Shown: one piece after another, positions 1 through 12,227 of the stretch | How the letters are laid out: each line of letters begins with the position of its first letter | Position numbering within the stretch: the stretch's first letter is position 1 | Assembly: GCA_019689975.1 (NCBI GenBank) | Contig: JADGGK010000001.1 | Coordinates: 62,001 to 126,000 of the forward strand | Origin: Pseudolabrys sp. | GTDB taxonomy: Bacteria; Pseudomonadota; Alphaproteobacteria; Rhizobiales; Xanthobacteraceae | DNA length: 64,000 nucleotides | Reading direction: 5' to 3' | Position numbers and translations under genes: made by a program | The notes under the pieces: generated by a model | What the model was told of the DNA's origin: nothing | Database searches by the model: none | The model's input: the letters and a program-made list of their open reading frames with translations, nothing else

Positions 1-476
1 ACGTGACGCTCGCCGAGGCCTCGGGAGCTCCGATCATCGCCTTCAACGTACGGGCCAACAGGGAGGCCCGCGAAGCCGCCGAACGGGCGGGCATCGAGAT
101 CCGCTATTACAACATCATCTACGATCTCGTCGATGACGTGAAAAAAGCGATGTCGGGTCTGCTTGCGCCGACGGTACGCGAAACCCTTTTGGGCAACGCG
201 CAGGTCCTGGAGATCTTCAACATTTCCAAAGTGGGCAAGATCGCCGGCTGCAGAGTCATCGAGGGGAAAGTGGAGCGCGGCGCCAATGTGCGGCTGATCC
301 GCGACAACGTCGTGATCCACGAAGGAAAGCTGTCTCAGCTCAAGCACTTCAAGGACGATGTGCGCGAGGTCGGCGCGGGTATGGAATGCGGCATGGCCTT
401 CGAAAATTATCAGGACATGCGACAGGGCGACATGATCGAATGCTACCGAGTGGAGCAGGTTCAGCGCTCGCTGTGA
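1..476 (+). CDS. infB: Translation initiation factor IF-2, C-terminal part (5' end outside window)
   Basis: IF-2 is the GTPase that brings fMet-tRNA to the 30S subunit and promotes 50S joining. Only about 157 C-terminal residues are present. The reading frame is open at the left edge and ends with TGA at 474-476. The visible part covers the end of domain III ([14 protein letters not shown]) and the C-terminal beta-barrel domain IV, with [19 protein letters not shown] and the usual terminal [13 protein letters not shown]. The GTPase domain lies upstream of the window. rbfA, truB, rpsO and pnp follow on the same strand, the classical nusA-infB cluster order, so co-transcription is likely. The first codon seen (GTG at 3) is internal, not a start. 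Confidence 0.95.
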   Translation, partial: VTLAEASGAPIIAFNVRANREAREAAERAGIEIRYYNIIYDLVDDVKKAMSGLLAPTVRETLLGNAQVLEIFNISKVGKIAGCRVIEGKVERGANVRLIRDNVVIHEGKLSQLKHFKDDVREVGAGMECGMAFENYQDMRQGDMIECYRVEQVQRSL

Positions 477-644
477 GCTAGACGCTCGCACGCAGGACGT
501 AGAGGCGTTTCGCCACCAGGCAAGTTGTCGGGTCCGCAAAGACGGACATCCGCTGGGTCGCAGCGGCAGCGAATGTCGGCGCAGCGGCCGCAACCATCGA
601 GCGCGCATGCCGACGATGGATTGATGAGAGCAAAGACGACCGTC

Positions 645-1064
645 ATGAGCCGCCAGAGGAATCGTCATGTGCAGACATTCGGCGTTTCCCAGCGCCAGCT
701 GCGCGTCGGCGAACTGGTGCGGCACGCACTGGCCGACGTGCTGACGCGGGGCGACGTGCGCGACCCCATGCTGGCCAATCACATGATCACCGTCCCCGAG
801 GTGCGGATGACCGCTGATCTGAGACTCGCCACCATTTACGTGATGCCGCTCGGCGGGCGCGATGCCAAGCCGGTCCTCGACGCGTTTGACCGCAACAGGA
901 AGGAGCTACGCGCGGAGATTGCGCGGCGCGTGAACTTGAAATTTGCTCCGGAGATCCGTTTCCGCCTTGACGATCGTTTTGACGAAGCCGAACGAATCGA
1001 CAGACTGCTTCGCTCGCCGCGCGTCGCGCGCGACCTAAAGAAAAAAGAGCCCGACGATGACTGA
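645..1064 (+). CDS. rbfA: Ribosome-binding factor A
   Basis: RbfA is a small KH-fold protein that binds the 30S precursor and helps 16S rRNA 5'-end maturation, notably in the cold. The 139-residue product carries the family core: [16 protein letters not shown], then [23 protein letters not shown] and a C-terminal [19 protein letters not shown] helix. The frame is open back to about 525, but that extension is low-complexity and basic. I chose ATG at 645 ([12 protein letters not shown]) because it gives the family length; ATG at 624 is the alternative. The 3' end overlaps truB by 8 bases, which suggests translational coupling. Confidence 0.93.
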   Translation: MSRQRNRHVQTFGVSQRQLRVGELVRHALADVLTRGDVRDPMLANHMITVPEVRMTADLRLATIYVMPLGGRDAKPVLDAFDRNRKELRAEIARRVNLKFAPEIRFRLDDRFDEAERIDRLLRSPRVARDLKKKEPDDD

Positions 1065-2091
1065 CCCGACGCGTCCGGACATGACGGAGCGGCCTTTGCC
1101 CGCGGCGAAAATCGACCCTGCGGGGCGCTCGCCGCGCGCGGGTTCCAAACGCGACAAGCGCGACGTGCACGGATGGGTCGTGCTCGACAAACCGATCGGC
1201 ATGACTTCGACCCACGCGGTAAGCCGGGTGAAACGGCTGTTTGCGGCCCGGCGTTGCGGCCATGCCGGCACTCTCGATCCGCTGGCCTCCGGCTGCTTGC
1301 CGATCGCGCTCGGGGAGGCGACCAAGACCGTTCCCTTCGTGATGGACAGCCGCAAGCGCTACCGCTTCACCGTGAAATGGGGCGAGGCGCGCGATACCGA
1401 TGACGCCGAAGGCCGCGTCACGGCGACGAGCCCCGACCGTCCCACCTCCGAGGCCATCCGTGCATTGCTGCCCGCTTACCGGGGCGTCATCCGGCAGGTT
1501 CCTCCGCAATATTCGGCCGTCAAAGTGGACGGCGAGCGGGCCTATGATCTTGCGCGCGACGGGGAGGCCGTCGAACTGGCGGCCCGCCAGGTGGAGGTTA
1601 CCCGTCTCGATCTCGTGTCGACCCCCGATCCCGACCATGCGGTCTTCGAGGCCGAATGCGGCAAGGGCACCTATGTCCGCGCCTTGGCGCGCGATATCGG
1701 CCGCGAACTCGGTTGTTTCGGCCATGTCTGCGAGCTGCGTCGCACCGCGGTCGGACCATTCGGGCCGGAAACCATGATTTCGCTGGAAGATCTGGAAGTT
1801 CTGTGCCATAGAGCCGCGGCAGGCGAGATCAGCCTCGCCGACGCGCTCATGCCCGTCGAGACCGCGCTGGACGACATCCCGGCGCTGGCCGTCAGTCGGG
1901 CGGACGCGGCAAGGCTTCATCGGGGTCAAGCCGCATTGTTGCGCGGACGAGACGCTCCCGTTTTCCGTGGGCCGGTCTACGTAACGGTCGAAGGTCGGCT
2001 CCTGGCCTTGGCCGAAGCCGACCACGGGGAGATCGTCCCCAAGCGCGTGTTTAATCTCATCGGCCTGAGTGGCCGACGCAAGAAAGGATGA
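1057..2091 (+). CDS. truB: tRNA pseudouridine(55) synthase TruB
   Basis: TruB converts U55 of the tRNA T-loop to pseudouridine. The 344-residue protein has an N-terminal basic extension of about 36 residues, then the catalytic core [17 protein letters not shown] and the motif [16 protein letters not shown], where Asp74 is the expected catalytic nucleophile. Further family motifs are [21 protein letters not shown] and [14 protein letters not shown]. The C-terminal part resembles a PUA-like domain. It starts inside the end of rbfA (8-base overlap) and stops just before the rpsO Shine-Dalgarno sequence AAGGA, so it belongs to the infB-rbfA-truB-rpsO run. Confidence 0.96.
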   Translation: MTDPTRPDMTERPLPAAKIDPAGRSPRAGSKRDKRDVHGWVVLDKPIGMTSTHAVSRVKRLFAARRCGHAGTLDPLASGCLPIALGEATKTVPFVMDSRKRYRFTVKWGEARDTDDAEGRVTATSPDRPTSEAIRALLPAYRGVIRQVPPQYSAVKVDGERAYDLARDGEAVELAARQVEVTRLDLVSTPDPDHAVFEAECGKGTYVRALARDIGRELGCFGHVCELRRTAVGPFGPETMISLEDLEVLCHRAAAGEISLADALMPVETALDDIPALAVSRADAARLHRGQAALLRGRDAPVFRGPVYVTVEGRLLALAEADHGEIVPKRVFNLIGLSGRRKKG

Positions 2092-2094
2092 ACG

Positions 2095-2364
2095 ATGTCG
2101 ATCAGTGCCGAACGCAAAGCCGAAGTGATCAAGGCTTATGCCAAGAAACCTGGCGACACAGGATCGCCCGAAGTGCAGGTGGCGATCCTGTCCGAGCGGA
2201 TCAACAATCTCACCGAGCACTTCAAGGTCCACGTAAAAGACAATCACTCCCGCCGCGGCCTACTCAAGCTCGTCGGCCAACGCCGCCAATTGCTTGATTA
2301 TCTGCGGAGGAAAAACGAGAAAAGCTACAAGGAACTGATCGAGCGGCTCGGGATCCGCCGTTGA
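2095..2364 (+). CDS. rpsO: 30S ribosomal protein S15
   Basis: S15 binds the three-way junction of helices 20-22 in 16S rRNA and is a primary assembly protein. The 89-residue length is exactly that of the family, with motifs [17 protein letters not shown], the central [21 protein letters not shown] and C-terminal [10 protein letters not shown] good Shine-Dalgarno sequence (AAGGA, within the end of truB) precedes ATG 2095. The rpsO-pnp adjacency is conserved; in E. coli S15 represses its own translation through an mRNA structure, which I cannot confirm here. Confidence 0.98.
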   Translation: MSISAERKAEVIKAYAKKPGDTGSPEVQVAILSERINNLTEHFKVHVKDNHSRRGLLKLVGQRRQLLDYLRRKNEKSYKELIERLGIRR

Positions 2365-2369
2365 TCCCG
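2349..2369 (+). terminator. Short hairpin at the rpsO stop codon (possible weak terminator or RNA stabiliser)
   Basis: CGGGATC (2349-2355) and GATCCCG (2363-2369) form a perfect 7-bp stem with a 7-base loop that includes part of the rpsO stop codon. Only TTGT follows, so it is not a strong intrinsic terminator. It sits where E. coli has the rpsO terminator in the rpsO-pnp mRNA. The rest of the 2370-2635 interval shows no other recognisable feature. Confidence 0.3.
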
Positions 2370-2635
2370 TTGTGCGCAGGACCCGGCTGGTGTCTGGCGC
2401 ATATCCGAGGCGGGTGCGGGATGCATCCTCCTCGTTCAAGCCGGCGGCGATGGGCGCCCCGGCAGCATGCAGGAGACGACCAAAGACATGTCTCTTGCGC
2501 GGAAAGCAAAGGTTCCTGAATGGCCATGGCAGGATCGCAAGATGCTGTTGTCAGCCGGCGCACGGCGACAAGCAGCCTCTCGCCGTCTTGCTCATGGCGT
2601 TCGGAGACCGCTGAACCACATGAGAGAAAGACACT

Positions 2636-4807
2636 ATGTTCGACATGCATCGCGTTGAGCTCGACTGGGGCGGCCGCAAGCTGACCCTCGAGACCGGACG
2701 AATTGCTCGGCAGGCCGACGGGGCCGTGCTGGCCACTTACGGCGAAACCACGGTGATTGCGACGGTCGTTGCGGCCAAGTCCCCGAAGGAAGGCGTCGAC
2801 TTTCTCCCTCTCACCGTCAATTATCAGGAAAAATTCTTCGCCGCCGGGCGTATCCCGGGAGGTTACTTCAAGCGCGAGGGTCGCCCGACCGAAAAGGAGA
2901 CATTGACCTCGCGCCTGATCGATCGCCCGGTGCGCCCGCTTTTCGCCGAAGGCTGGCGCTGCGACACGCAGGTGATCGTCACCACTTTGTCGCACGATCT
3001 CGAGAATGATCCCGACATCGTCGCCATGGTGGCCGCTTCCGCCGCCTTGACGCTCTCCGGCGTCCCCTTCATGGGCCCGGTGGGCGCCGCGCGCGTCGGC
3101 TTCATCAACAATGAATACGTGCTCAATCCGCAGCTCGACGAGATGGTGGAAAGCCAGCTCGACCTCGTCGTCGCCGGCACCGGCGAGGCCGTGCTGATGG
3201 TCGAGTCGGAGGCGAAGGAGCTTTCCGAAGACATCATGCTCGGCGCGGTGATGTTCGGGCACCGCCACTACCAGCCGGTGATTGAGGCGATCATCAAGCT
3301 CGCCGAGAAGGCCGCAAAAGAGCCGCGCGAGCTCACGGTGCCGGACAATTCCGGGCTGGAGAAGGAGATCCTCGATCTCGTCGAGGCGGACCTGCGGGCG
3401 GCTTATTCCATTCCCTCCAAGCAAGACCGTCACAAGGCGGTCGACGCCGCGCGGGAAAAAATCATGGCGCACTTCTTCCCCGGCGGCGCGGCCCATCCGG
3501 AATACGACGCGGCGCGCGTGGCCGCGGTTTTCAAGGATCTCGAGGCCAAAATCGTGCGCTGGAACATCCTCGACACGGGACGCCGCATCGATGGTCGCGA
3601 TGTGAAAACCGTGCGTCCCATCGTCGCGGAAGTCGGGGTGCTGCCGCGGACCCACGGCTCCGCCTTGTTCACGCGCGGAGAGACGCAGGCGCTGGTGGTT
3701 GCAACCCTCGGCACGGCCGAGGACGAACAGTTCGTCGACGCGCTGCAGGGCACCTACAAGGAGACCTTCCTCCTGCACTATAATTTTCCGCCGTTCTCCG
3801 TCGGCGAAACAGGCCGGCTCGGCTCCCCCGGGCGGCGCGAGATCGGTCACGGCAAGCTCGCTTGGCGCGCCATCCATCCGATGCTGCCGAGCCCGGCCGA
3901 GTTCCCCTACACGATCCGCGTGGTGTCGGAAATCATGGAGTCGAATGGTTCTTCGTCCATGGCCACCGTCTGCGGCTCTTCATTGGCGCTGATGGATGCC
4001 GGCGTGCCGCTCAAGCGGCCCACCGCCGGCATCGCGATGGGCTTGATCAAGGAAGGCGAGCGTTACGCGGTGCTTTCCGACATTCTCGGCGACGAGGATC
4101 ACCTCGGCGACATGGATTTCAAGGTGGCCGGGACCGAGCACGGCATCACCTCGTTGCAGATGGACATCAAGATTGCCGGGATCACCGAGGAAATTATGCG
4201 GGTCGCCCTCGCGCAGGCGCGGGAGGGTCGCATGCATATTCTCGGCGAAATGGCCAAGGCGCTGAGCAGGCACCGGGCCCAACTCGGCGAACACGCGCCG
4301 CGCATCGAGATGTTCAAGATCCCCACCGACAAGATCCGCGAGGTCATCGGCACGGGCGGCAAGGTCATCCGGGAGATCGTGGAAAAGACCGGTGCCAAGA
4401 TCAACATCGAGGACGACGGCAGCGTGAAGGTTGCTTCCACCTCGAGCGAGTCGATCAAGGCCGCAGTCAACTGGATCAAATCGATCGCGTCCGACCCGGA
4501 GGTGGGCCAGATCTACGAAGGCACGGTCGTCAAAGTAATGGACTTCGGCGCGTTCGTGAATTTCTTCGGCACGCGCGACGGCCTGGTTCATATCAGCCAG
4601 CTGGCGCCGCGGCGCGTGAACAAGGTCACCGACGTGGTCAAGGAAGGCGACCGGGTCAAGGTGAAGCTGCTCGGCATGGACGAACGCGGCAAGGTGCGGC
4701 TGTCGATGAAGGCCGTCGATCAGCAGACCGGCGAAGACCTCGAAGCCCGGCAAAAGACGGAGGCGGGCGAGCCGCGCGAAGTCGCGGGCGGCGACGCGGC
4801 CGAGTGA
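2636..4807 (+). CDS. pnp: Polyribonucleotide nucleotidyltransferase (PNPase)
   Basis: PNPase is the phosphorolytic 3'-5' exoribonuclease of mRNA decay and can also add 3' tails. The 723-residue protein has the full architecture: two RNase PH-like domains ([16 protein letters not shown] near residue 90 and [12 protein letters not shown]-type motif near 385), a KH domain around residues 560-615 ([14 protein letters not shown]) and an S1 domain from about 623 ([15 protein letters not shown]). ATG 2636 follows a purine-rich GAGAGAAAG. It is last in the infB-rbfA-truB-rpsO-pnp run; a hairpin followed by a T-run lies 58 bases downstream. Confidence 0.97.
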   Translation: MFDMHRVELDWGGRKLTLETGRIARQADGAVLATYGETTVIATVVAAKSPKEGVDFLPLTVNYQEKFFAAGRIPGGYFKREGRPTEKETLTSRLIDRPVRPLFAEGWRCDTQVIVTTLSHDLENDPDIVAMVAASAALTLSGVPFMGPVGAARVGFINNEYVLNPQLDEMVESQLDLVVAGTGEAVLMVESEAKELSEDIMLGAVMFGHRHYQPVIEAIIKLAEKAAKEPRELTVPDNSGLEKEILDLVEADLRAAYSIPSKQDRHKAVDAAREKIMAHFFPGGAAHPEYDAARVAAVFKDLEAKIVRWNILDTGRRIDGRDVKTVRPIVAEVGVLPRTHGSALFTRGETQALVVATLGTAEDEQFVDALQGTYKETFLLHYNFPPFSVGETGRLGSPGRREIGHGKLAWRAIHPMLPSPAEFPYTIRVVSEIMESNGSSSMATVCGSSLALMDAGVPLKRPTAGIAMGLIKEGERYAVLSDILGDEDHLGDMDFKVAGTEHGITSLQMDIKIAGITEEIMRVALAQAREGRMHILGEMAKALSRHRAQLGEHAPRIEMFKIPTDKIREVIGTGGKVIREIVEKTGAKINIEDDGSVKVASTSSESIKAAVNWIKSIASDPEVGQIYEGTVVKVMDFGAFVNFFGTRDGLVHISQLAPRRVNKVTDVVKEGDRVKVKLLGMDERGKVRLSMKAVDQQTGEDLEARQKTEAGEPREVAGGDAAE

Positions 4808-4864
4808 TGCCGCCGGCGCCCGAAAAACAGGAACCGCGGCGGGAAAGGAGCCCGCCTCCCGACC

Positions 4865-4898
4865 GCGCGGCGTGACCGCCGGGCGCAGCTCTTTTTTT
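4865..4898 (+). terminator. Candidate intrinsic terminator of pnp
   Basis: A GC-rich hairpin, GCGCGGCG (4865-4872), loop TGAC, CGCC with a two-base bulge and GCGC (4877-4886), is followed by AGCTC and a run of seven T (4892-4898). It lies between the end of pnp and the convergent end of oxyR. The bulge and the 5-base gap before the T-run make it less than ideal. Confidence 0.55.
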
Positions 4899-4973
4899 GC
4901 CCTCCCCGTGCCCCGCAAGAGGATGCGGCACCGGGAAATAAGCCGCGCCCGATACGGGCCACGATGCAGGCCG

Positions 4974-5990
4974 TCACGGCACCGGATGCTCGCCGCCTGC
5001 CCTGCGGGCCTCGGCCTCGCGTTTCGATCCCGGCCCGGGCCCGCCGGCGGCGAGCTCGATCGCATATGGTGTCTCCGCCGGCCGGCCGTTCGCTGCCACC
5101 ACGCCCAACGCCTGGATGACCACCTCCCCGAGCGCGGCGAAATCCCGCTTGCGGGGAGAGGTACGCCGCCAGGCGAGGCCTACCGTCCGCGCCGGCTCGG
5201 GTTCCGCGAAACGCAAGAGCTTGACGCGATCGTCGCGCAGCTCGACGGCCGCCGCGATCTCCGGTACCAGCGTCACGCCATAGCCGTTCGCCACCATTTG
5301 CATCACCGTCGCGAGCGAGGTGGCGCCGAGACCGGTCGGCTGGTCGCGACCCGGCGGCGCGCAGAAGGCGAGTGCCTGGTCGCGCAGACAATGGCCCTCC
5401 TCGAGCAGGATGAGCCGGCTTCGATCCACCGCCTCAATGCTGATACGGCCGCGCGCGCCGAGGCGCAACGCTTCGCAGGCCGGCAGGGCGAGCAGGAAGG
5501 CGTCGCGGAACAATGCCGCGGTCTCGAGATCGGCGGCCTCGGTCGGCAGGGCCAGCATCACGCAATCAAGCTCAGCGCGTGCAAGCTCGGCGAGCAGCAA
5601 TTTCGTCTGTGTCTCGCGGACCTCGAGCCGCAGCGCCGGGTACTGGGCCTGCAGCCGCGGCAAGACGCGCGGCAAGACGTAAGGCGCAAGCGTCGGAATG
5701 ACGCCGAGCCTGAGCACGCCGGAAAGGACCTCGCGGTGACGCGCGAAGTCGATGAGATCGCGCGTCGCGGCAAGGATGCTCTCGGCTCGCTCCGCGACCT
5801 CGCGGCCGATGTCGGTGAGCACGACCTCTCCGGGACGCCGCTCGAAAAGATCGGCGCCGATCGAGCGCTCAAGGGCACGGATCTGCATCGAGAGCGCCGG
5901 CTGGGTCACGGCGCAATCCTCGGCCGCGCGTCCGAAGTGCCGATGCCGCGCCAGCGCGGTCAGATAACGCAACTGTCTCAGCGTAACCAC
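4974..5990 (-). CDS. oxyR: LysR-family peroxide sensor OxyR
   Basis: OxyR senses hydrogen peroxide through an intramolecular disulfide and activates antioxidant genes. The 338-residue protein has an N-terminal winged helix-turn-helix (LRYLTALARHRHFGRAAEDCAVTQPALSMQI) and a LysR effector domain. The key motif EEGHCLRDQALAFC places Cys201 and Cys210 nine residues apart, as Cys199/Cys208 in E. coli OxyR, which separates it from generic LysR proteins. The C-terminus after about residue 305 is a poorly conserved Gly/Pro/Arg tail. It is transcribed divergently from katG across a 168-base interval, the classical OxyR-target arrangement. The start is ATG 5990, only 4 bases from a LysR-type dyad. Confidence 0.93.
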   Translation of the reverse strand: MVTLRQLRYLTALARHRHFGRAAEDCAVTQPALSMQIRALERSIGADLFERRPGEVVLTDIGREVAERAESILAATRDLIDFARHREVLSGVLRLGVIPTLAPYVLPRVLPRLQAQYPALRLEVRETQTKLLLAELARAELDCVMLALPTEAADLETAALFRDAFLLALPACEALRLGARGRISIEAVDRSRLILLEEGHCLRDQALAFCAPPGRDQPTGLGATSLATVMQMVANGYGVTLVPEIAAAVELRDDRVKLLRFAEPEPARTVGLAWRRTSPRKRDFAALGEVVIQALGVVAANGRPAETPYAIELAAGGPGPGSKREAEARRAGGEHPVP

Positions 5991-5994
5991 GGTG

Positions 5995-6009
5995 ATAAGC
6001 TATTCTTAT
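5995..6009. promoter_or_regulatory. LysR-type dyad in the oxyR-katG intergenic region (candidate OxyR site)
   Basis: ATAAG (5995-5999), CTATT, CTTAT (6005-6009) is an inverted repeat containing the LysR signature T-N11-A. It lies 4 bases upstream of the oxyR start codon and about 150 bases from katG, where an autoregulatory OxyR site is expected. The second half of a tetrameric OxyR footprint is not obvious, so the assignment is inference. Confidence 0.45.
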
Positions 6010-6059
6010 GAGAATGGCCAATCAATACGATTAGACCTGATCGCAATTGGGAGCGATAA

Positions 6060-8390
<2,331 letters not shown>

Positions 8391-8398
8391 AACCGGCG

Positions 8399-8426
8399 AC
8401 GGCCGGGGTGCGGCCCCGGCCGTTTC
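8399..8426 (+). terminator. Intrinsic terminator of katG
   Basis: ACGGCCGGGG (8399-8408) and CCCCGGCCGT (8414-8423) form a perfect 10-bp stem with a 5-base loop, followed by TTTCCCC. It starts 9 bases after the katG stop codon. Confidence 0.75.
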
Positions 8427-8547
8427 CCCGATCCTTGTTTGCTTGCGTCCGCCGCCACGGCGCGGATTCCGGTGCCATTATCGTTGCGAGGGGCATTGCC
8501 GGCGCACCGACGCCATCGACAATCGGTCGCGCCTGGCGAGCCCGCGC

Positions 8548-8630
8548 ATCGCGAGCCCGAGCAGGGCGAAGCGATCCGGCGCCGGCCATGCTGACGCCTC
8601 GATTGCTTCGTCGCCGCTTGCGCGGAGGCG
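8548..8630. repeat. Degenerate REP-like palindromic repeat
   Basis: This non-coding stretch between katG and fabI carries two inverted arms: ATCGCGAGCCCGAGCAGG followed by GCGAAGCGATCCGG (8549-8580), and CTCGATTGCTTCGTCGCC followed by GCTTGCG (8598-8622). They resemble the common rhizobial/Bradyrhizobium repeat in which ATTGCGAGGAGCGAAGCGAC and GAAGCAATCCAG occur as an inverted pair. A further fragment, TCGTTGCGAGGGGC, lies near 8480. The copy has diverged and the arms pair only imperfectly. Confidence 0.45.
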
Positions 8631-8643
8631 CTGCGGGCCCGCG

Positions 8644-9468
8644 TCACGAATTGGAATTCTCCACCTTGCCCGCCGCCTCCCGCAGCGCGTCCGGCTGCGG
8701 CATGGCGATAGCGTGATAGCCGCAATCGACAAAGTGGATCTCACCGGTGACGCCGGTCGACAAATCGGACAACAGATAGAGCCCGGCGCCTCCCAGTTCC
8801 TCCAGCGTCACGCCTCGCCCCAACGGCGAATATTTCTGCTGAAACGCGAACATGTAGCGGGCATCGGCGATTCCGGCGCCGGCCAGCGTCCGGATCGGGC
8901 CGGCGGAAATGGCGTTGACGCGGATCTTCTGCCGGCCGAAATCGACCGCGAGGTAGCGCACCGAGGCCTCCAGGCCGGCTTTGGCAATACCCATGACATT
9001 GTAATTGGGCATGGCGCGTTCGCCGCCGTTATAGGTCAGCGTCAGCATCGCACCGCCATTCGGCATGAGCGCGGCGGCACGCTTGGCCGCTTCCGTGAAC
9101 GAAAAACAGGAAATGACCATCGTGCGGATGAAATTATCGCGCGTGGCATCGGCATAGCGACCCTTGAGCTCGTTCTTGTCCGAATAGGCGACCGCATGCA
9201 CCAGAAAATCCATGCTGCCCCATTTCTTGCCGATCAGTTCGAACACGGCGTCCACCGAGGCGATGTCCTCGACGTCGCAGGCCACGACGAAGTCCGAGCC
9301 GACCGACTCGGCGAGCGGCTTGACGCGCTTGGCGAGTGCCTCACCCTGATAGGTGAAAGCGAGGACGGCCTCGTGTGCCGCCAGGGTCTTGGCAATGCCC
9401 CATGCAATGGAATGGTCGTTGGCGACCCCCATCACCAGCCCGCGCTTGCCTTTCATCAATCCCGCCAT
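8644..9468 (-). CDS. fabI: Enoyl-[acyl-carrier-protein] reductase (NADH) FabI
   Basis: FabI reduces trans-2-enoyl-ACP to acyl-ACP, the last step of each fatty acid elongation cycle. The 274-residue short-chain dehydrogenase-type protein has the FabI cofactor motif GVANDHSIAWGIAK and the catalytic arrangement LTYNGGERAMPNYNVMGIAK, with the two tyrosines and the lysine (Y-x6-K) of FabI rather than FabG. ATG 9468 (MAGLMKGKRGL) fits the family; an in-frame GTG lies 9 bases upstream. It is last in the fabA-fabB-fabI order, 134 bases after fabB. FabI is the target of triclosan-type inhibitors. Confidence 0.97.
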   Translation of the reverse strand: MAGLMKGKRGLVMGVANDHSIAWGIAKTLAAHEAVLAFTYQGEALAKRVKPLAESVGSDFVVACDVEDIASVDAVFELIGKKWGSMDFLVHAVAYSDKNELKGRYADATRDNFIRTMVISCFSFTEAAKRAAALMPNGGAMLTLTYNGGERAMPNYNVMGIAKAGLEASVRYLAVDFGRQKIRVNAISAGPIRTLAGAGIADARYMFAFQQKYSPLGRGVTLEELGGAGLYLLSDLSTGVTGEIHFVDCGYHAIAMPQPDALREAAGKVENSNS

Positions 9469-9602
9469 CGCACCCACCGCATCGTCATGACCCGCCCGAG
9501 GGGCGGCCCCGTCATCGCATCATCCCACTGGAGGCAAGATCCGCGCACGTCGGACGGCGCGCACGCGCAGAGCACGACAGCCGACGGCGGGCGGCAACCT
9601 GA

Positions 9603-10820
9603 TCACGCATCCAACCGCTTGAATACGATCGATGCGTTGGTGCCGCCGAAACCGAATGAATTCGATAGTACCGCACCGAGCGCAACATGATCGCGCCGCT
9701 CGCGCACGATCGGCATGTCGTCGACGGCAGGGTCTATATTTTCGATATTGGCACTTTCGCAGATGAATCCGTTCTGCATCATCAGCAGCGAATAGATGGC
9801 CTCCTGTACGCCGGCGGCGCCGAGCGAATGGCCGGTCAGCGACTTGGTGGCCGAGATAGGCGGGCACTTGGCGCCGAACACCTCGCGGATCGCCTCGATC
9901 TCCTTGATGTCGCCCACCGGCGTGGCGGTGGCATGCGGATTGATATAATCGATCGGCACCTTGCAGGTCTCGAGCGCCATTTTCATGCAGCGCACCGCGC
10001 CTTCACCCGAAGGAGCCACCATGTCGTGGCCGTCGGACGTCGCGCCGTAGCCGGCGAATTCGGCATAGATCTTGGCGCCGCGCGCCTTCGCGTGCTCGAG
10101 TTCTTCCAGCACCAGCACGCCTGCGCCGCCGGCGATGACGAAACCGTCGCGGTCGCGATCGTAAGCGCGCGAGGCTTTTTCCGGCGTCTGGTTGTACTTG
10201 GAGGACATCGCGCCCATGGCGTCGAACAACACCGAGAGCGACCAGTCGAGTTCCTCGCACCCGCCGGCGAAAATCAGATCCTGCTTGCCCCATTGGATCA
10301 GCTCGGCCCCGTGGCCGATGCAATGGTTGGAGGTCGCGCAGGCCGACGAGATCGAATAATTCACGCCCTTGATCTTGAACCAGGTGGCGAGGGTCGCCGA
10401 TGCGGTCGACGACATTGCCTTCGGTACCGCGAAAGGCCCCACCCGTTTCGGCCCCTTGCTGCGCGTCACGTCGGCCGCCTCGATGATGGCGCGGCAGGAG
10501 GGGCCGCCCGATCCCATCACGATGCCGGTTCGCTCGTTCGAAATGTCCCTCTCTTCGAGACCGGAATCGCGTATCGCCTGTTCCATGGCGACGTGATTCC
10601 ACGCCGCGCCGCCCCCGAGAAAGCGCATGGCGCGGCGGTCGACCACCTCCTCCGGATCAAGGCTGGGGGCGCCGTGCACCTGGCAGCGAAAACCGAGCTC
10701 GGCATATTTGTCCGCACGCACGATGCCGGATTTCGCCTCGCGCAGACTGGCCAGAACCTCCTGCGTATTGTTGCCTATGGATGAGACGATACCCATCCCG
10801 GTGACGACGACACGTCGCAT
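9603..10820 (-). CDS. fabB: 3-oxoacyl-[ACP] synthase I FabB
   Basis: FabB condenses malonyl-ACP with acyl-ACP and is needed to elongate the cis-3-decenoyl-ACP made by FabA. The 405-residue ketosynthase shows the Cys nucleophile in [14 protein letters not shown], the first catalytic His in [11 protein letters not shown] (E. coli FabB has NSHGTSTPVGD) and the second His in [12 protein letters not shown], ending with [14 protein letters not shown] Shine-Dalgarno sequence AAGGGA precedes ATG 10820. It lies between fabA and fabI in the unsaturated fatty acid cluster. I call it FabB rather than FabF because of the adjacent fabA and the overall sequence type. Confidence 0.94.
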   Translation of the reverse strand: MRRVVVTGMGIVSSIGNNTQEVLASLREAKSGIVRADKYAELGFRCQVHGAPSLDPEEVVDRRAMRFLGGGAAWNHVAMEQAIRDSGLEERDISNERTGIVMGSGGPSCRAIIEAADVTRSKGPKRVGPFAVPKAMSSTASATLATWFKIKGVNYSISSACATSNHCIGHGAELIQWGKQDLIFAGGCEELDWSLSVLFDAMGAMSSKYNQTPEKASRAYDRDRDGFVIAGGAGVLVLEELEHAKARGAKIYAEFAGYGATSDGHDMVAPSGEGAVRCMKMALETCKVPIDYINPHATATPVGDIKEIEAIREVFGAKCPPISATKSLTGHSLGAAGVQEAIYSLLMMQNGFICESANIENIDPAVDDMPIVRERRDHVALGAVLSNSFGFGGTNASIVFKRLDA

Positions 10821-10930
10821 GGCCGCTGATCCCTTGTTCGCGCCGTCAATGATCGGTCAGAGAGCCGGCGCTTGCAACGCCGCCGGATCGCCGGCCTCGT
10901 GCCGCGCCGCAGGCCGGCGCCTCCCGCCGG

Positions 10931-11464
10931 TCACGCGCCGCTCGCCTGCAGGGCCTCGCCCTGCTTGAACAGCCCCACCTTCAGATCGAAAGCGCGATAG
11001 ATCACGTTGCCGTCCGCGGACAGCCAGCCGTCGGCGATGCCGAGAACAAGCTTGGACCGCATGATGCGTTTGATGTCGATGCCGTAGATCACCTTCTTGA
11101 CGTTGGGCAGGACCTGGCCGGTGAACTTCAGTTCGCCGAGCCCGAGCGCGCGGCCCCTACCCGGCGCGCCGAGCCAGCCGAGGAAGAAGCCCACGAGCTG
11201 CCACAGCGCGTCAAGCCCCAGGCAGCCCGGCATGACCGGGTCGTTCTTGAAGTGGCAGAGGAAGAACCACAGGTCCGGCTTCACGTCGAGTTCGGCCCGA
11301 ATAAGGCCCTTGCCGTGCTCGCCGCCATCCTCCCGGATCTCCGAGATGCGGTCGAACATCAGCATCGGCGGCAGCGGCAACTGGGCGTTGCCAGCCCCGA
11401 ACAATTCGCCGCGGCCGCAGGCGAGCAGATCCTCGTACTCGTAGCTGTGACGTTTCTCGGGCAT
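10931..11464 (-). CDS. fabA: 3-hydroxydecanoyl-[ACP] dehydratase/isomerase FabA
   Basis: FabA dehydrates 3-hydroxydecanoyl-ACP and isomerises trans-2- to cis-3-decenoyl-ACP, the branch point of anaerobic unsaturated fatty acid synthesis. The 177-residue hot-dog protein has the active-site stretch [20 protein letters not shown] with His71 and Asp85, matching E. coli His70 and Asp84. ATG 11464 ([14 protein letters not shown]) is preceded on its strand by GGAGA; the frame stays open further upstream without family similarity. It is the first gene of fabA-fabB-fabI, divergent from irr. Confidence 0.96.
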   Translation of the reverse strand: MPEKRHSYEYEDLLACGRGELFGAGNAQLPLPPMLMFDRISEIREDGGEHGKGLIRAELDVKPDLWFFLCHFKNDPVMPGCLGLDALWQLVGFFLGWLGAPGRGRALGLGELKFTGQVLPNVKKVIYGIDIKRIMRSKLVLGIADGWLSADGNVIYRAFDLKVGLFKQGEALQASGA

Positions 11465-11679
11465 CGGCGCAACGTCTCCGCGCGGGCGGGTTGTGCGGCA
11501 ATCCTGCGGCGGAATTCCTAACATACCGGACCTCGCCCGGCAAAGGCGGCGCACGGGCGGGGAGCGCAGGCAACGCGTCATTGATCCATAAAACGCGACA
11601 AAATGCCCGCAATGTCCGGCGACTCCCGCGCCCGGCCGGTACCGGGAGGAGTTGCATCGGCTATGCCGATTACGTATAT

Positions 11680-11693
11680 GTTGCAACTGCAAC
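11680..11693. promoter_or_regulatory. Perfect inverted repeat in the fabA-irr intergenic region
   Basis: GTTGCA-AC-TGCAAC is a perfect palindrome (6-bp arms, 2-base spacer) 59 bases upstream of the irr start chosen here and about 215 bases from fabA. A lone half-site, GTTGCA, occurs at 11651-11656. Its position suits an operator for irr control. It does not match an A/T-rich ICE or Fur box closely, so the binding protein is unknown. Confidence 0.4.
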
Positions 11694-11738
11694 AGTTTGC
11701 CTCGGCCCGCGAGCGACGCCGAGAAAATGGGTTTGTCG

Positions 11739-12227
11739 ATGAGCCAAACGCGCACCATGACGCTGCCGCCGATGAAGACCGCTCCCGCGCCGGCGGCCGA
11801 GGGCGTGCAATTGACCGGGTGCCCTTGGCACGACGTCAAGGCAATGCTGCGTCAGGTCGGACTGCGTCCGACGCGCCAGCGCATGGCACTCGGCTGGCTT
11901 CTCTTCGGCAAGGGCGATCGCCACCTCACCGCGGAAATGCTGTACGAAGAAGCGAGCCGCGCCCGCGTTCCGGTCTCGCTGGCGACCATTTACAACACCC
12001 TGCATCAATTTACCGAAGTGGGCCTGTTGCGGCAGGTCGCGGTTGACGGCTCCAAGGCCTATTTCGATACCAACACCACCGCCCATCACCACTTTTTCAT
12101 CGAGGGCGAGGACGTATTGCTCGACATTCCCGGCACCGACGTGATCGTCGGCAAAACCCCGAGTCCGCCGGAGGGCTATGAGATCGCCCAGGTCGACGTC
12201 GTGGTGCGGCTGCGGCGGAAGGCTTAA
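11739..12227 (+). CDS. irr: Iron response regulator Irr (Fur superfamily)
   Basis: Irr is the heme-responsive Fur-family regulator of rhizobia that controls heme synthesis and iron genes when iron is scarce and is inactivated through heme. The 162-residue protein begins with a variable segment, then [29 protein letters not shown]. The Cys28-Pro29 pair is the heme-regulatory motif known from Bradyrhizobium Irr. The winged helix ([27 protein letters not shown]) is followed by the metal/heme-linked AHHHFF histidines. ATG 11739 is the likely start; ATG 11727 in the same frame is possible. It is divergent from fabA, an arrangement seen in related genomes. Confidence 0.93.
   Translation: MSQTRTMTLPPMKTAPAPAAEGVQLTGCPWHDVKAMLRQVGLRPTRQRMALGWLLFGKGDRHLTAEMLYEEASRARVPVSLATIYNTLHQFTEVGLLRQVAVDGSKAYFDTNTTAHHHFFIEGEDVLLDIPGTDVIVGKTPSPPEGYEIAQVDVVVRLRRKA

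Noticed and set aside
787-2247. A 486-codon open frame antisense to rbfA-truB-rpsO
   Set aside because: Covers three certain housekeeping genes on the other strand.
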